From: Anisus vortex
Lineage: Eukaryota > Mollusca > Gastropoda > Planorbidae
DNA: 64,000 bases
Direction of reading: 5' to 3'
NCBI GenBank assembly: GCA_949126835.1
Contig: OX421505.1
Span: 3,157,587-3,221,586 of the forward strand
The notes beneath the pieces are model-generated. The model had not been told where the DNA came from and did no database searches. It saw nothing but the letters and a program-made list of their open reading frames with translations. Shown piece by piece: positions 55,056-64,000 of the stretch. How positions within the stretch are numbered: the first letter of the stretch is position 1; each line of letters begins with the position of its first letter. The position numbers and the translations under genes are program-made.

Positions 55056-56764
55056 GGGTACGTACATTAATTACGACAACACTTTTTAGGCGAATTTTAC
55101 CTCCCCCCCTCCCCCTTGTCAACAACTGTCAAACTTTCAGAGAGACCCCCCCCCCTGTATAATTACGTCAACAAGTTGTTACCCCATCCCCTCAAACAAG
55201 TAACACAATTTTAGACGCTTGCTTTTATGTTTAGATTAAAATAGATTCGAAACGGAAAGGTCCATACTATAATTAATTGTAATACATTTTAAAACTTGAC
55301 AATAACTCTCAGAGGCGCAGCTACGAAGAGGTGCAATATGGATCCTCTCACTCGCCCCTCCCACATTTTTATTCCGATCCCAAGTTTTTAACAAATTTTT
55401 CTTTTCTTTTTGTTTACTATTATTCTTTTCATAGAAATATTTAATCTTTTCTTATTTTACGTTTCACTAACTGGGCTTTTGGTACAATGTTAATTGTTAA
55501 ATAGTTTAGGGGAAAATATACACCAGTTGTTAATTAGCATTCCTTCTAGTTCAACCATATGTTCACTATTCCTTCTTGCATTATTGTCAACACACAAACA
55601 TTATACACACCTTAGTTGCCTTCCCTGTCCCCTACCTCTCCCACCTTGCACTATTTGCCACCCACTCCTTGCAATACTGGCGACGCCACTGATTCTAATA
55701 CATGTTTATCTCATACCATTTTTCCCGAAAATTAGAAATTAAAACGTAAAATTTACTAAATAGAACTATGTAGCCTATACAACCTAATTTTAACGTTTCA
55801 CCTATTATATCGTAGTCAGTAAAAATGTATAGTCTATATATCAGAATTAGGGATGTTAAAAAGGAAATAAGGTAGGCTAGTATTTCGTGGTGGGCAACGA
55901 ATTATTTTTCTGAAGGAAATATTTTGAAATAATCATGTTGGAGATTCACACAATACACTTCATTCAATGAATCAATGCTTTGCAAACATTACTTATAGTT
56001 TCAGAGAGGGTCTATTGTTGTTTTTAGTTATATTGCCAATCCCAGCCATCGCTTACATGGCTTACATAACGAACGCCAGTCTCTGTAGGTGCCTAATTTA
56101 GATGTACTGAGCGTTAAAAAACTGGGTTTCGAACGTACTCTGCCGACAGTTCGCTGGTGTTTGTGGTGTTCTTTTGTTATTCCAGCCACAATGTCTCGCT
56201 AGACTAGGGTTGCCAGACGTCAGGCAAAAGGAGAACATGTCCTACTTTTTAGACTATTGTCCTCCATCCGACAGGAAAATCACTAATCCTTTAAAATGTC
56301 CATATTGTACTATTTTATGTTTTGTAGGCATAAGGACAAATACATTCTTTTAAATAGTATTAACATGATAAGAATATAATTAATAAACAGGTGATGATTT
56401 GTACGAGAAAAGAACTATCTTTTTTTAAAAAAAAAGACTCTTGCATGAGCTTTAAAGTTGCCCAACCTAGTGCAAGCTGCCTTTCTGCCTACATTGAATG
56501 CATATGTTATATTTAACAAAACTCATTGTTATATTTGTATTAACGTTAAACCATGTTTTTACATGTTATCTATGTAAGTTGAACAGGACAAATGTAGAAT
56601 TGTGTAATACATTTAATTTGTATCATTTTTATTTCATAAAAAGTAACATTGTTGACGTCAACTTTTCTTGACCTCCCCCCCCCCTTCCCCCGTGTCAACA
56701 ATTATCAAACTTTTTCAGACTCCCTACTCCCCCCTATTTTGTAGACGTAATTAATGGACGTCCC
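55056..56764. mobile_element. DNA transposon (1.7 kb) inserted into the 28-bp minisatellite
   Basis: Inverted ends GGGTACGTACATTAATTACG and, at the right, GACGTAATTAATGGACGTCCC. Flanked by TTTA on each side (55052..55055 and 56765..56768), which is present once in an uninterrupted repeat unit. No transposase ORF. It contains at least one nested MITE. Superfamily unclear: 4-bp TTTA duplication, GGG ends. Confidence 0.7.
55310..55691. mobile_element. Nested MITE-like element
   Basis: Ends CAGAGGCGCAGCTACGAAG and CTGGCGACGCCACTG are imperfect inverted repeats of the 'CAGTGGCGTAGC' type. The target duplication is not clear. Confidence 0.5.
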
Positions 56765-56825
56765 TTTAGGTAGTACTGAGAGCTATGTTCTATTTAGGTA
56801 GTACTGAGTGCTATGTTCTATTTAT
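56765..56825. repeat. 28-bp minisatellite, right part (two copies)
   Basis: 'GTAGTACTGAGAGCTATGTT' then 'GTAGTACTGAGTGCTATGTT'. Same unit as 54918..55055. Confidence 0.93.
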
Positions 56826-56983
56826 GGCTGGGGGCAATAACCCTTTACCAAGCCCAATAACAATGACTAAACAAATACAAAGAAAAGTGTGACAAAAGTT
56901 GACAGAGTTACTGGACCTTAATGAAATCTGTCGAAATGTAAAAAGTAAGCCCCAGTGAATAATATCAGATAATCTGTTATAGG

Positions 56984-57071
<88 letters not shown>
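56984..57071. repeat. (AT)n microsatellite
   Basis: About 85 bp of TA. Confidence 0.95.
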
Positions 57072-57073
<2 letters not shown>

Positions 57074-57234
57074 GCTGCGTTTATATCAAGTGGGCCTGAT
57101 ATTACAATGAATCAGTGTGATTAACCTAACTTTACTTTAAAATATTACAGTGACAATAAACCTACTTTGTAACATACTAAGTTTCAATTTTAAAATAGTG
57201 CAGTTTTTTTTCCCCTATTATTTTGTGGTTTTTT

Positions 57235-57545
57235 TTATATCTTATCTTATATGTTACAGACGCTCCTTCTATAAAGAAGATTATTGCGTCCTACGCACAT
57301 GCGTGGTTTCAGTCTAGTTCTACATTTATATTAGTGTTTTAAATCATGTTACATTACTGGTTTTCCTGGTTTGTTCAGGCAACCCATTCCATGCCCAAAT
57401 GCCACTCAGGAAGTAAGAGTACTCTTATGCATCTGTTCTCGCATAAGGGATAAGGAAAGCGTTTCCGTCCTTATGTTATCTGAGCATTTTAACAGATCGT
57501 TTTTTGTGTTTTATTTTTAAATTAGAATTTTAATGTATAGGGATG
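57235..57545 (-). mobile_element. CR1-like LINE 3' end, minus orientation
   Basis: Well-kept tail (ATGTTACAGACGCTCCTTCT, GATTATTGCGTCCTACGC) and end block (CCATTCCATGCCCAAATGCC). Followed by a G-rich run at 57545..57568. Confidence 0.8.
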
Positions 57546-57736
57546 GGGGGGGGGGAAGGGGGGGGTTACTCACTTCTGTGACATCATTTTCAGAAAGAGG
57601 CTCTGACGTATTGTGATAAATTGTGACAATGACCGGGTAGAGGTAGGGCGTGAGGTTGGTAAATTTGCCATTAACTTAAGTAAAAGTAATCTCTGAAATT
57701 AACATAACCCACATAATTCAGATGCATGTTATATGT

Positions 57737-57944
57737 CAGGAATCGGCAACCTACGACACGCGTGCCACACCTGGCACGCAGAGTGATTTTCAATGGCACA
57801 CAAAAGACCACCCGAAAAAGGAAACTCGAGTCTCATCTACAAGAAATTGAGTGCTACGGCGTAATGACTTTTAAGCTTTTGGCACGCTGACTCAATTAGA
57901 AATCCTGCTTTGGCACACTATTATCAAAAGTTGGCTGACCCCTG
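57737..57944 (+). mobile_element. hAT MITE, 208 bp
   Basis: CAGGAATCGGCAACC ... GGCTGACCCCTG; 8-bp flanks TTATATGT / CTATATGC agree at six positions. Confidence 0.75.
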
Positions 57945-58078
57945 CTATATGCTATATTATTATCTGTTCAATGTTTTTATTTAATTTTATATTTAATTTA
58001 TGATATTTTTCTGTTTCTATCAGATGATTTCCGAAGCTCTAATATTTGATAGAAGAAAGTCGTCTGCTACGTCGAAGT

Positions 58079-58136
58079 ATGGATTTTAAAAAGGTTTCCA
58101 TACTTTGGATCATTTTAGCCTCCATAGAGACAATAG
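58079..58136 (+). CDS. Claudin/PMP22-like gene, coding exon 1
   Basis: ATG GAT ... 19 codons (MDFKKVSILWIILASIETI) and one base, donor GTGAGT, phase 1. The residues are the start of a first transmembrane helix. A T-rich acceptor (TTTCTATCAG) just upstream at 58023 suggests a 5' UTR intron. In that case an upstream ATG at 58024 in another frame would overlap this start (22 codons, stop near 58092). Confidence 0.65.
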
Positions 58137-58169
58137 GTGAGTACAGCAGTCATTGTATAACCTTACGTT

Positions 58170-58530
58170 TTCTCATATTTTACAATGGCTCCTTCTATAC
58201 AGACGATAAGAGCATCTTACGCTAATCTGTGATTTGAATCTTGTACTGCATTTTTATTACGGATTTAAAATTTATGTTAAGTTGTTGGTTTTCATATTTT
58301 GTAACCCTTTTCATTCCCGCATGTAACTCGGGCAGAAAGAAACCTGTGTATGAATTAGCTCTTGCATTTAGAAAACGAAAAGGGATTTTATTCCTATATC
58401 AATCCGAAGATTGCCTGCTAAAGATTCTTGTTGTGTTGTAGGGCCTATTTCTAAGTAAGAGGATCAAATGCTTCATAACGTTTTTTACTACTTTATTCCT
58501 TGCCTTACTTTCCTTTAGTGCTTTTATGTT
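58170..58530 (-). mobile_element. CR1-like LINE 3' end, strongly decayed
   Basis: 'ACAATGGCTCCTTCTATACA', 'GATAAGAGCATCTTACGCTA' and 'CCTTTTCATTCCCGCATG' follow the family order. It lies in intron 1 of the claudin-like gene. Confidence 0.6.
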
Positions 58531-58545
58531 TAGTGATTTAACTAT

Positions 58546-58645
58546 TGTGCTGGCCACACAATCCTCGTAATAGCCCTAAGCCGTGGCATCTGAAACTTGT
58601 GAACGTCTTCTCAAGCCATAAAGATATAAATAGTATGACGGGGAT
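58546..58645 (+). mobile_element. SINE 3'-end fragment
   Basis: 'TGTGCTGGCCACACAATCC', 'AAGCCGTGGCATCTGAAACT'. Confidence 0.55.
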
Positions 58646-59413
58646 ACTTTAGATATGTACTTACAAAACACAAACAATACAAAAGAAACGAAACAACTAC
58701 AAACTGCTAATCCTCTGCGCGCCTTATATAAGTTTGTGTGCACAAAGAGTTGGAATGGGATTTTCCGAAAAAGCAAGCTAAGGCCAATTTGTAGAAACTA
58801 CTAGAGCACAGATTGGTGAACGCGAATTATTCTACGTCATATTAAGTAACTCTAATTAAATGATCGATATAATTCTACTCAAATAATCTTGACACCATAT
58901 TGATAGTTTTATTTCTTCTTCTATTAGCCAGTCTGCAAAGCTGTTAGCTCTCTTGCAGTCAATGCCAGACAAACATATTTACATGTCTTTTTCAGTTGTT
59001 CAATACTGCTATATAGTGTGTTGGTAATTGGTAATGGTAGGTTGAGGGGGGAGCAGAGTGTATCTGAGGTCGGTTAGCTCAGGGCATTCAAGCAGGAAGT
59101 GGTCCACAGTTTCTTGTGAGCAGGGGCAATGTCTGCAGTTAGGTGGGTGAGTTGGGTTTATTCTATGTAGGTGTGAGTTCTATGTATCCTGTTCTCAACT
59201 GGAATATAGTGCATTGTTCTTTGCGGAGGAGGAACTTTATGTTGTCTTGTTTGTTGGGCTGATTCATTTCTTTGTACATTTTTTCCCACCATATCGATAT
59301 ATTTTTAAATACAATATGAAAACTATTCTTAAACAAGCTGCACACATTTTAAAACAATAATATGAATTGATATGAATTGTGAATTGATACAACTTATTCT
59401 GATCTCCTTTCAG
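58646..59413. other. Rest of intron 1 of the claudin-like gene
   Basis: About 59040..59170 (GAGCAGAGTGTATCTGAGGT, GAAGTGGTCCACAGTTTCTT, GGGCAATGTCTGCAGTTAGG) reads like the antisense of a LINE C-terminal zinc block (CRHCPCSQETVDHFLLEC-type). No other feature. Confidence 0.35.
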
Positions 59414-59569
59414 GATTTCTGCTATCACTTATTGGATATGGTGGAAATTACATTGTTTCCGCTAAAGCTGGTGGTGAATATGGGCATTGTGGATTGTGGA
59501 CGTTATGTGACGGAATTCAAAAATGCTTCGATACTGCATATATAGCTGAAAACCAAGGAGGCGGTAGAG
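59414..59569 (+). CDS. Claudin/PMP22-like gene, coding exon 2
   Basis: 156 bp, acceptor ATCTCCTTTCAG, donor GTAAAT, phase 1 on both sides. It finishes TM1 (GFLLSLIGYGG) and carries the first extracellular loop: YIVSAKAGGEYGHCGLWTLC then DGIQKCFDTAY. GLWxxC followed by a second Cys eight or so residues later is the claudin/PMP22 loop signature. The loop is shorter than in typical claudins. Confidence 0.72.
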
Positions 59570-59699
59570 GTAAATAAACTGGTTATATCTGCATCTAGCT
59601 TATCTATCTGGTGTATCTAGGCCTATCTATCTATCCATCTATCTATATATCTTGCTATAAAGTAGCGCTACTTTGCCATCAGCGCCTTTATAACAGTGA

Positions 59700-60165
59700 G
59701 GTGACGTCCCATCTTAAGGAACTAATTGAACCTTAATGTTCCGCAAAAAAACACTTCGTTCTGCCGACTCATCGCTTCTGAAAGTGCCCCGTTTCTCTCT
59801 AACGACCGTTGGCCTTAGAGCCTTCTCAGTATCCCGTCTAAAGTGTGGAATCAGCTTCCCATTCAACTCAGGCGAACAAGCTCTATTCTTACTTTCAAAA
59901 AGAATTTAAAAACTCATTATTTCAATATTTACCTTAGATAACATGCTTTAGACCCCTACTGTCTTACTTATATGTTAGGTCAGTTAATGATTCATTTATT
60001 TGATTTGTCCTATGTTTGTAAAGCTTGAAATCATCAATTAACTTTATTTTTTATATTTCTTAGCCGAGAGATAATATCCGTGTTTTTAGTTGTATGTTAA
60101 ATGCGCTCTGAGCTTACATCATGTTTATTGGCAGCGCTATGCAAATATTATTATTTATTATTATT
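59700..60165 (+). mobile_element. L2-like LINE 3' end with C-terminal coding part
   Basis: Decayed frame reads LRSADSSLLKVPR, RAFSVSRLK and SFPFNSGEQ (the 'RAFSVAAPxLWNSLPxxxR' end of RT proteins), then the same 3' UTR as 34852..35110, ending 'TTGGCAGCGCTATGCAAATA'. Confidence 0.75.
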
Positions 60166-60254
60166 ATCTACGTTGTTAATATATCTCTCTTTTTACCTTA
60201 TTTATATTTCTCTTTAATTTTTCATCTATCTGCTTTACTATCGATTTTCTATAG

Positions 60255-60261
60255 TATCTTA

Positions 60262-60293
<32 letters not shown>

Positions 60294-60366
60294 ATATATA
60301 TATATATCTATCTATCTATCTCACTATCTATCTATCTATCTATCTACTATCTATATATCTTACTTT
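60255..60366. repeat. (ATCT)n microsatellite with AT core
   Basis: ATCT units with TATATATA in the middle. Confidence 0.93.
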
Positions 60367-60394
60367 CTTGTCTATCCATTTATCGGAACGTGAC

Positions 60395-60490
60395 GTAAGT
60401 TTTAGCTTGACCGTATTGGCACGGCCGTTTTGGAGCCCGTCGTTTTGACGCTGGCCGTTTTGGCGCCGTATGTATTTGTCGTCTTGGTAC
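60395..60490. repeat. Short degenerate repeat (GGCCGTTTTGGCGCC type)
   Basis: Four to five loose units of 'GxCCGTxTTGGCxC' or 'CGTCGTTTTGACGC'. Similar in style to the 44141..44640 repeat, but with a different unit. Confidence 0.5.
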
Positions 60491-60765
60491 GGAAGATGCT
60501 TTTTCTTTGGTCCAGTCCGCACTGAGAACGTTAGGCCTAGTCTATATGTGAAAATAGCGCGTGCTCCTTTTTCCAAAATAAATCTAATAACTGCACATGT
60601 TTCAATTCAAAATGTGACTTTGTGACCTTTCAAACAATCTAACTGTGGTAAAAATAGTTGGGAGTGATAAAAGCCAGGGTAAATTTTAGACTAGATGATC
60701 AGTGAATGAAAGTAAGGCTAAGATAACAGTCTAGTTTACAGCAGCTCCAGTGTAATAGTCTATAC

Positions 60766-60952
60766 CAGGGGTCGGCAACCTACGGTACGCGTGCCAGACT
60801 TGGCACGCAAAACGATTTTTTTTTAATGGCACGCGGAAGGCAGTCAAGTCTCTTATACAAGTAAAGAGCATGATGACTTTAGTCTGTTGACACGCTGAAA
60901 GAATTACAAATCCTACTTTGGCATACTTGTTATCAAAGGTTGCCGACCCCTG
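60766..60952 (+). mobile_element. hAT MITE, 187 bp
   Basis: Clean inverted ends CAGGGGTCGGCAACCTACGG and GGTTGCCGACCCCTG; 8-bp flanks GTCTATAC / GTTTATAC (seven of eight). Confidence 0.88.
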
Positions 60953-61146
60953 GTTTATACAGTCTGACCCTCACCCTGAGCGCATGTAACTAAACTGTAT
61001 TATATGATAACAATGAATATGGATGTTTGAGAATAGAGGGTGGGGAGTACACATATTTAATAAAACTATATCTTTTGCATATAGGCTAACGATATTATAG
61101 ATAGATATTATTCCATTTGGTTTATTGAATAATGTGATATGTTTTT

Positions 61147-61640
61147 ATGCAATTACGCCAAAGATCCAGCGCCAAAACGCTATTTGATTGCTGGAAAAAT
61201 AGTCACATTCCACAGGAAATCCTTGACACTAAAATAGCGCCCCACTACATAAAGAGGGGAGATCGCAGTGATTGCATCAACTATCGGGGCAGCTCTCTAT
61301 TCAGCATTGTGGGGGTGGATCCATCTACAGTAGGGCAGATGGCAACCTATTCATCGTAGCCCGGCTCCATACAAAGAACAAAGTGGAAACTATACTAATT
61401 TGAGTGTTGCTCTTTGCTGACGATGCAGATCTAACTTACCACGCAGAGGATCGCAGTCGATTCTCGGAGATATGCAAGGAATTAGGTCTGTCTCAAAAGG
61501 ATACATATAGTAAGTCAAGGTAGAAACGCGTTCTCAACCATTTATATCCAGAGAAACATCATGGAAAGTTGCAGAAGATTACACCTACATTGGAAGCAAC
61601 ATAATATCACGATGTCCTTAGACAAATAGGTCCAAATCAT
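61147..61640 (+). pseudogene. RTE/BovB-type reverse transcriptase, collapsed
   Basis: Pieces in order across frames: HIPQEILDTKIAPHYIKRGD and RSDCINYRGSSL, then LLFADDADLTYHAEDRS (the RT catalytic FADD), then SWKVAEDYTYIGSNI. Much of the RT between these is deleted. It lies in intron 2 of the claudin-like gene. Confidence 0.65.
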
Positions 61641-62279
61641 AATAGAAAGGCAGAAGCCGTTAAGGACTTTTGTCCCGACATCCCGACAATACCCAATTTC
61701 GTCCCGATTTTGCAAAATACTGTTACGAGCTTGGCTCAAGTACTGAAGTAACGCCAACTGTTAGCACTACATGTAAATGCAGCCTCAGTTAGTTTTATTT
61801 ATGTCAACACGTTTATGTTGACAAGGTCGTCTCACAGATGGCGTTGCATGTTGCGTATTCTGTATCGACGATGTACTTTCTAGATCTAGCGCCATCATTC
61901 CAAGAAATAACTGACTTGCATGGGGTTTTATAAATACGTAAAAGGGAAAAAAAGACTTGCTTAAAAAGGTGAAAACTTCCGAAAATATGGTGTAGGATTA
62001 CAAACTAGATCTACTTCTGCCGCAACAAGTTCCACGTAATTGTCTTCTTAATAAAAAAAAGTAATTATATTAATATTAAATACACTTTTTACTTCATGTC
62101 TACACCCCCATTTCAGAGTGTCCCGACGAAGTCCCAGCTAGATATGGCAACCCTATGTACGTTAGACAACAGAACCTAGTGCCAAGTGAATAAAAAAAAA
62201 TCCAGCCCCCCCCCCCCACCTCCTTTGTCCATTTTGAGAGTCAGATATTACGTCATGTGCCAATTTTTTTTTGTTCCAG
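61641..62279. other. End of intron 2 of the claudin-like gene
   Basis: Contains 'GTCCCGACATCCCGAC' and 'TTCGTCCCGATTTTG' (61672..61720), matched at 63810..63855. The acceptor region is T-rich. Confidence 0.4.
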
Positions 62280-62420
62280 TTTGGGTGGATGCCAGCAGAG
62301 GAATGATGACCATCGCAATCATCTGTCAGTTTCTGGTGGTTCTCCTGACAGCCCTGGCTCTGTATAGGACTGCCACAAAGTTGACTGCGCTGCTCATAAC
62401 AGGCCTTGCTGGTTTTTCAG
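62280..62420 (+). CDS. Claudin/PMP22-like gene, coding exon 3 (gene continues right)
   Basis: 141 bp, acceptor TTTTTTGTTCCAG, donor GTAAAT, phase 1 on both sides. Reads VWVDASRGMMTIAIICQFLV then VLLTALALYR (TM2 preceded by the 'AxRxxM' type segment), and TKLTALLITGLAGFS (start of TM3). With exons 1-2 this gives 118 residues. TM3-TM4 and the cytoplasmic tail are not in the window; the rest of 62421..64000 is repeats. Expected role by family: membrane protein of cell junctions or a related tetraspan. Confidence 0.7.
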
Positions 62421-62599
62421 GTAAATAGTTGTAGCGTTAAGTAATAGTTTTTAAAGTAAAAGATATGTTGTTGTTGTTTCATTGTTTTTTTATACATAAT
62501 TTATCTTAGCATTCTTGTTATTGTTTTTATTGTAGTCAAATTGAATTCAAGTTAAAATGCGCATCTTTTTAAAGGAAATAAATGTTAACTAGTACGTTA

Positions 62600-62905
62600 A
62601 CTGACAACGCAAAGTACCCATGAGTAATAGTAAATGATAAGTTATCTTGGACTCCACATATTAATGAAGTAATTGAAAAATCTAACAAAACATTACGATT
62701 TATAAAAAAGAACTTTTACTAATGTAATAAGAATATAAAACTAAAATGCTATCTTACATTAGTTAGACCTATACTAGAAGATGCAGCATCTGTATGGGAC
62801 CCGTAAACTAAAAGGAACAGAAAAAAATTATCGCATTTAAATATCAAGATTTATTGAAACAAATTCCATATTTTTTGGGTGTAAAATAGACATGTTAAAG
62901 AACAA
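62600..62905 (+). mobile_element. CR1-like LINE fragment, RT thumb part
   Basis: Reads LSWTPHINEVIEKSNKTLRF, then LVRPILEDAASVWDP (canonical CR1 block). Truncated at both ends. Confidence 0.7.
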
Positions 62906-63321
62906 TGTTATTCACCATTATCACCATCATGGCCGCTATTTACATAATTACGTCAGCAAGTAACCTCAGCCACACATATTGCAAAATGTTGCTCTATAAT
63001 ATGGCAGACTGACTGACCAAAACCGAAAACAAACAGTATTTCTCCATCCAGAACAACAACAACAATATAATGGATTCTAATCAATAGGTCAAGGTGCAAA
63101 GGTTAGGATAATATAAATGAATGACGCATTGACAATGGAGATAAGTAAAAAAGGAAAGTGACAAAGTAACCTTTTCGCCTCTGAGAATATTATATATTAG
63201 TAAGTATAAAACAGACGACAACCATTTGAAATTTATTTGTGAAAGATAATGTATAATTTATGCAGCGTGCCATTAGGCTAAAAGTCACCTCAATCTAGCG
63301 CTATATTTATTGTAGAAGAGT

Positions 63322-63412
63322 CATGAATCGGCAATTTGGAGACTTCCGCGTGCAATTGAAAATTGCCCTGCGTGCCAAGTTTGGCACGCGTTCCATAGGT
63401 TACCTACTCATG
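63322..63412. mobile_element. hAT MITE, internally deleted (91 bp)
   Basis: CATGAATCGGCAA start, 'AATTGCCCTGCGTGCCAAGT', 'TTGGCACGCGTTCCATAGGT', end CTCATG. Only the outer parts of the family remain. Confidence 0.55.
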
Positions 63413-63533
63413 ACCATCCATCTAATACTAATACGAAAGAAACAAATAATACTTCAGCTAGTTAGGCCTAACCTCAAGGGAATGCCAGATCGGATAGTAA
63501 ATATTTCTCTAAAATTAATATCACATTAGGTAT

Positions 63534-63626
63534 TGATTCTAAAGTGAACATTGATTCTAAAGTGAATATTGATTCTAAAGTGAACATTGATTCTAAAGTG
63601 AACATTGATTCTAAAGTGAACATTAC
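63534..63626. repeat. 18-bp tandem repeat, five copies
   Basis: Unit 'ATTGATTCTAAAGTGAAC'. Confidence 0.95.
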
Positions 63627-63650
63627 TTCGGCTAGTAGTCTACAAGGGGG

Positions 63651-63750
63651 AACAGTGACCGGGCGGCAGCGCGTTCACCTGACGTACCGAAGGTCCTGGG
63701 TTCGAATCTTGGTGCAGCCTCAGAAACTGGGTGAACGCTGCTTTACCGGC
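63651..63750 (+). mobile_element. tRNA-derived SINE, internally deleted
   Basis: Head 'GTGACCGGGCGGCAGCGCGT' and B-box-like 'GGGTTCGAATCTTGG' are joined straight to the tail 'CTCAGAAACTGGGTGAACGC'. Confidence 0.75.
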
Positions 63751-63882
63751 CCTACAGATAAGGTTGTCGTCCTTTCAGATATATCGGGACTGTCACCGTT
63801 ATGGACCTTCTCGTCCCGACATCCCGATAGGACCCGATTTTGTCCCGACTTTAGGAAAATATTCATCTGTTAGCGCAACGTG

Positions 63883-64000
63883 TCTTATCTTATCTTATCT
63901 TATACATTACAGACGCTCCTTCTATAAAGAAGATTATTGCGTCCTACGCTCATCCGTGGTCCGAGTCTAGTCTTGCATTTTTATTAATGTATTAAATGAT
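63883..64000 (-). mobile_element. CR1-like LINE 3' tail, runs off the right edge
   Basis: 'TTATCTTATACATTACAGAC', 'GAAGATTATTGCGTCCTACG'. Very close to the consensus tail. Confidence 0.8.

Noticed and set aside
56204..56478. Possible further hAT MITE (CTAGGGTTGCCAGACG ... GTTGCCCAACCTAG)
   Set aside because: Ends are only weakly inverted and no 8-bp duplication was found.

Overview
The window looks like gene-poor, repeat-dense, AT-rich eukaryotic DNA, most likely from a mollusc and probably a heterobranch (pulmonate-type) gastropod. The evidence is short exons with GT..AG introns, tRNA-derived SINEs, CR1/L2/RTE/L1-Tx1-type LINE remains, hAT and piggyBac-type MITEs, and a trypsin-like gene family I associate with molluscs. 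The species assignment is inference from repeat and family style. No bacterial operons, CRISPR array or functional tRNA/rRNA were found.

Three gene groups can be supported. (1) A minus-strand tandem set of TNF-receptor-like genes. Each has exon 1 coding a signal peptide plus one six-cysteine CRD, joined by a phase-0 intron to exon 2 coding a second cysteine-rich block, a stalk and a short C-terminal hydrophobic stretch. Gene B is 24365..24045 + 21204..20716 (269 aa), gene A is 17895..17599 + 16936..16490 (247 aa), and gene C shows exon 1 only (345..79) and runs off the left edge. Neither complete gene encodes a cytoplasmic tail or death domain, so they look like secreted or lipid-anchored decoys. 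(2) A complete three-exon minus-strand gene (34650..34638, 32358..32293, 32199..31283; 331 aa) with a TAAH / D / GSSG layout that fits a trypsin-like fold. Its stop codon overlaps an AATAAA. (3) The first three coding exons of a plus-strand claudin/PMP22-like four-TM gene (58079..58136, 59414..59569, 62280..62420) that continues past the right edge.

Mobile DNA fills most of the rest. A recent minus-strand LTR retrotransposon (9691..14711) has 959-bp LTRs with one difference noticed and a GTGTC target duplication. Its single 738-aa ORF encodes Gag (coiled coil plus SCAN-like region), a DTG protease and a broken integrase start, with no reverse transcriptase. Three ~73-bp piggyBac-type MITEs sit at TTAA or near-TTAA sites; one lies inside a LINE tail whose other copies show the empty site, and one lies just past the stop of TNFR gene A. 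A hAT MITE family of ~190-213 bp has recognisable 8-bp duplications, and a decayed transposase-bearing relative lies at 42250..43016. Two other hAT elements (25297..26692 and 47529..48396) have perfect 8-bp duplications. A 1.7-kb DNA transposon (55056..56764) split a 28-bp minisatellite.

Tandem repeats include a 66-bp x7 array, a 25-bp x19 array with hairpin-capable units, a 736-bp array of a 10-bp unit that is open in frame by chance, and long GATA, AT and CT/AT/GA tracts. All calls come from reading the sequence; exon joins and family assignments have not been tested with transcripts or searches.
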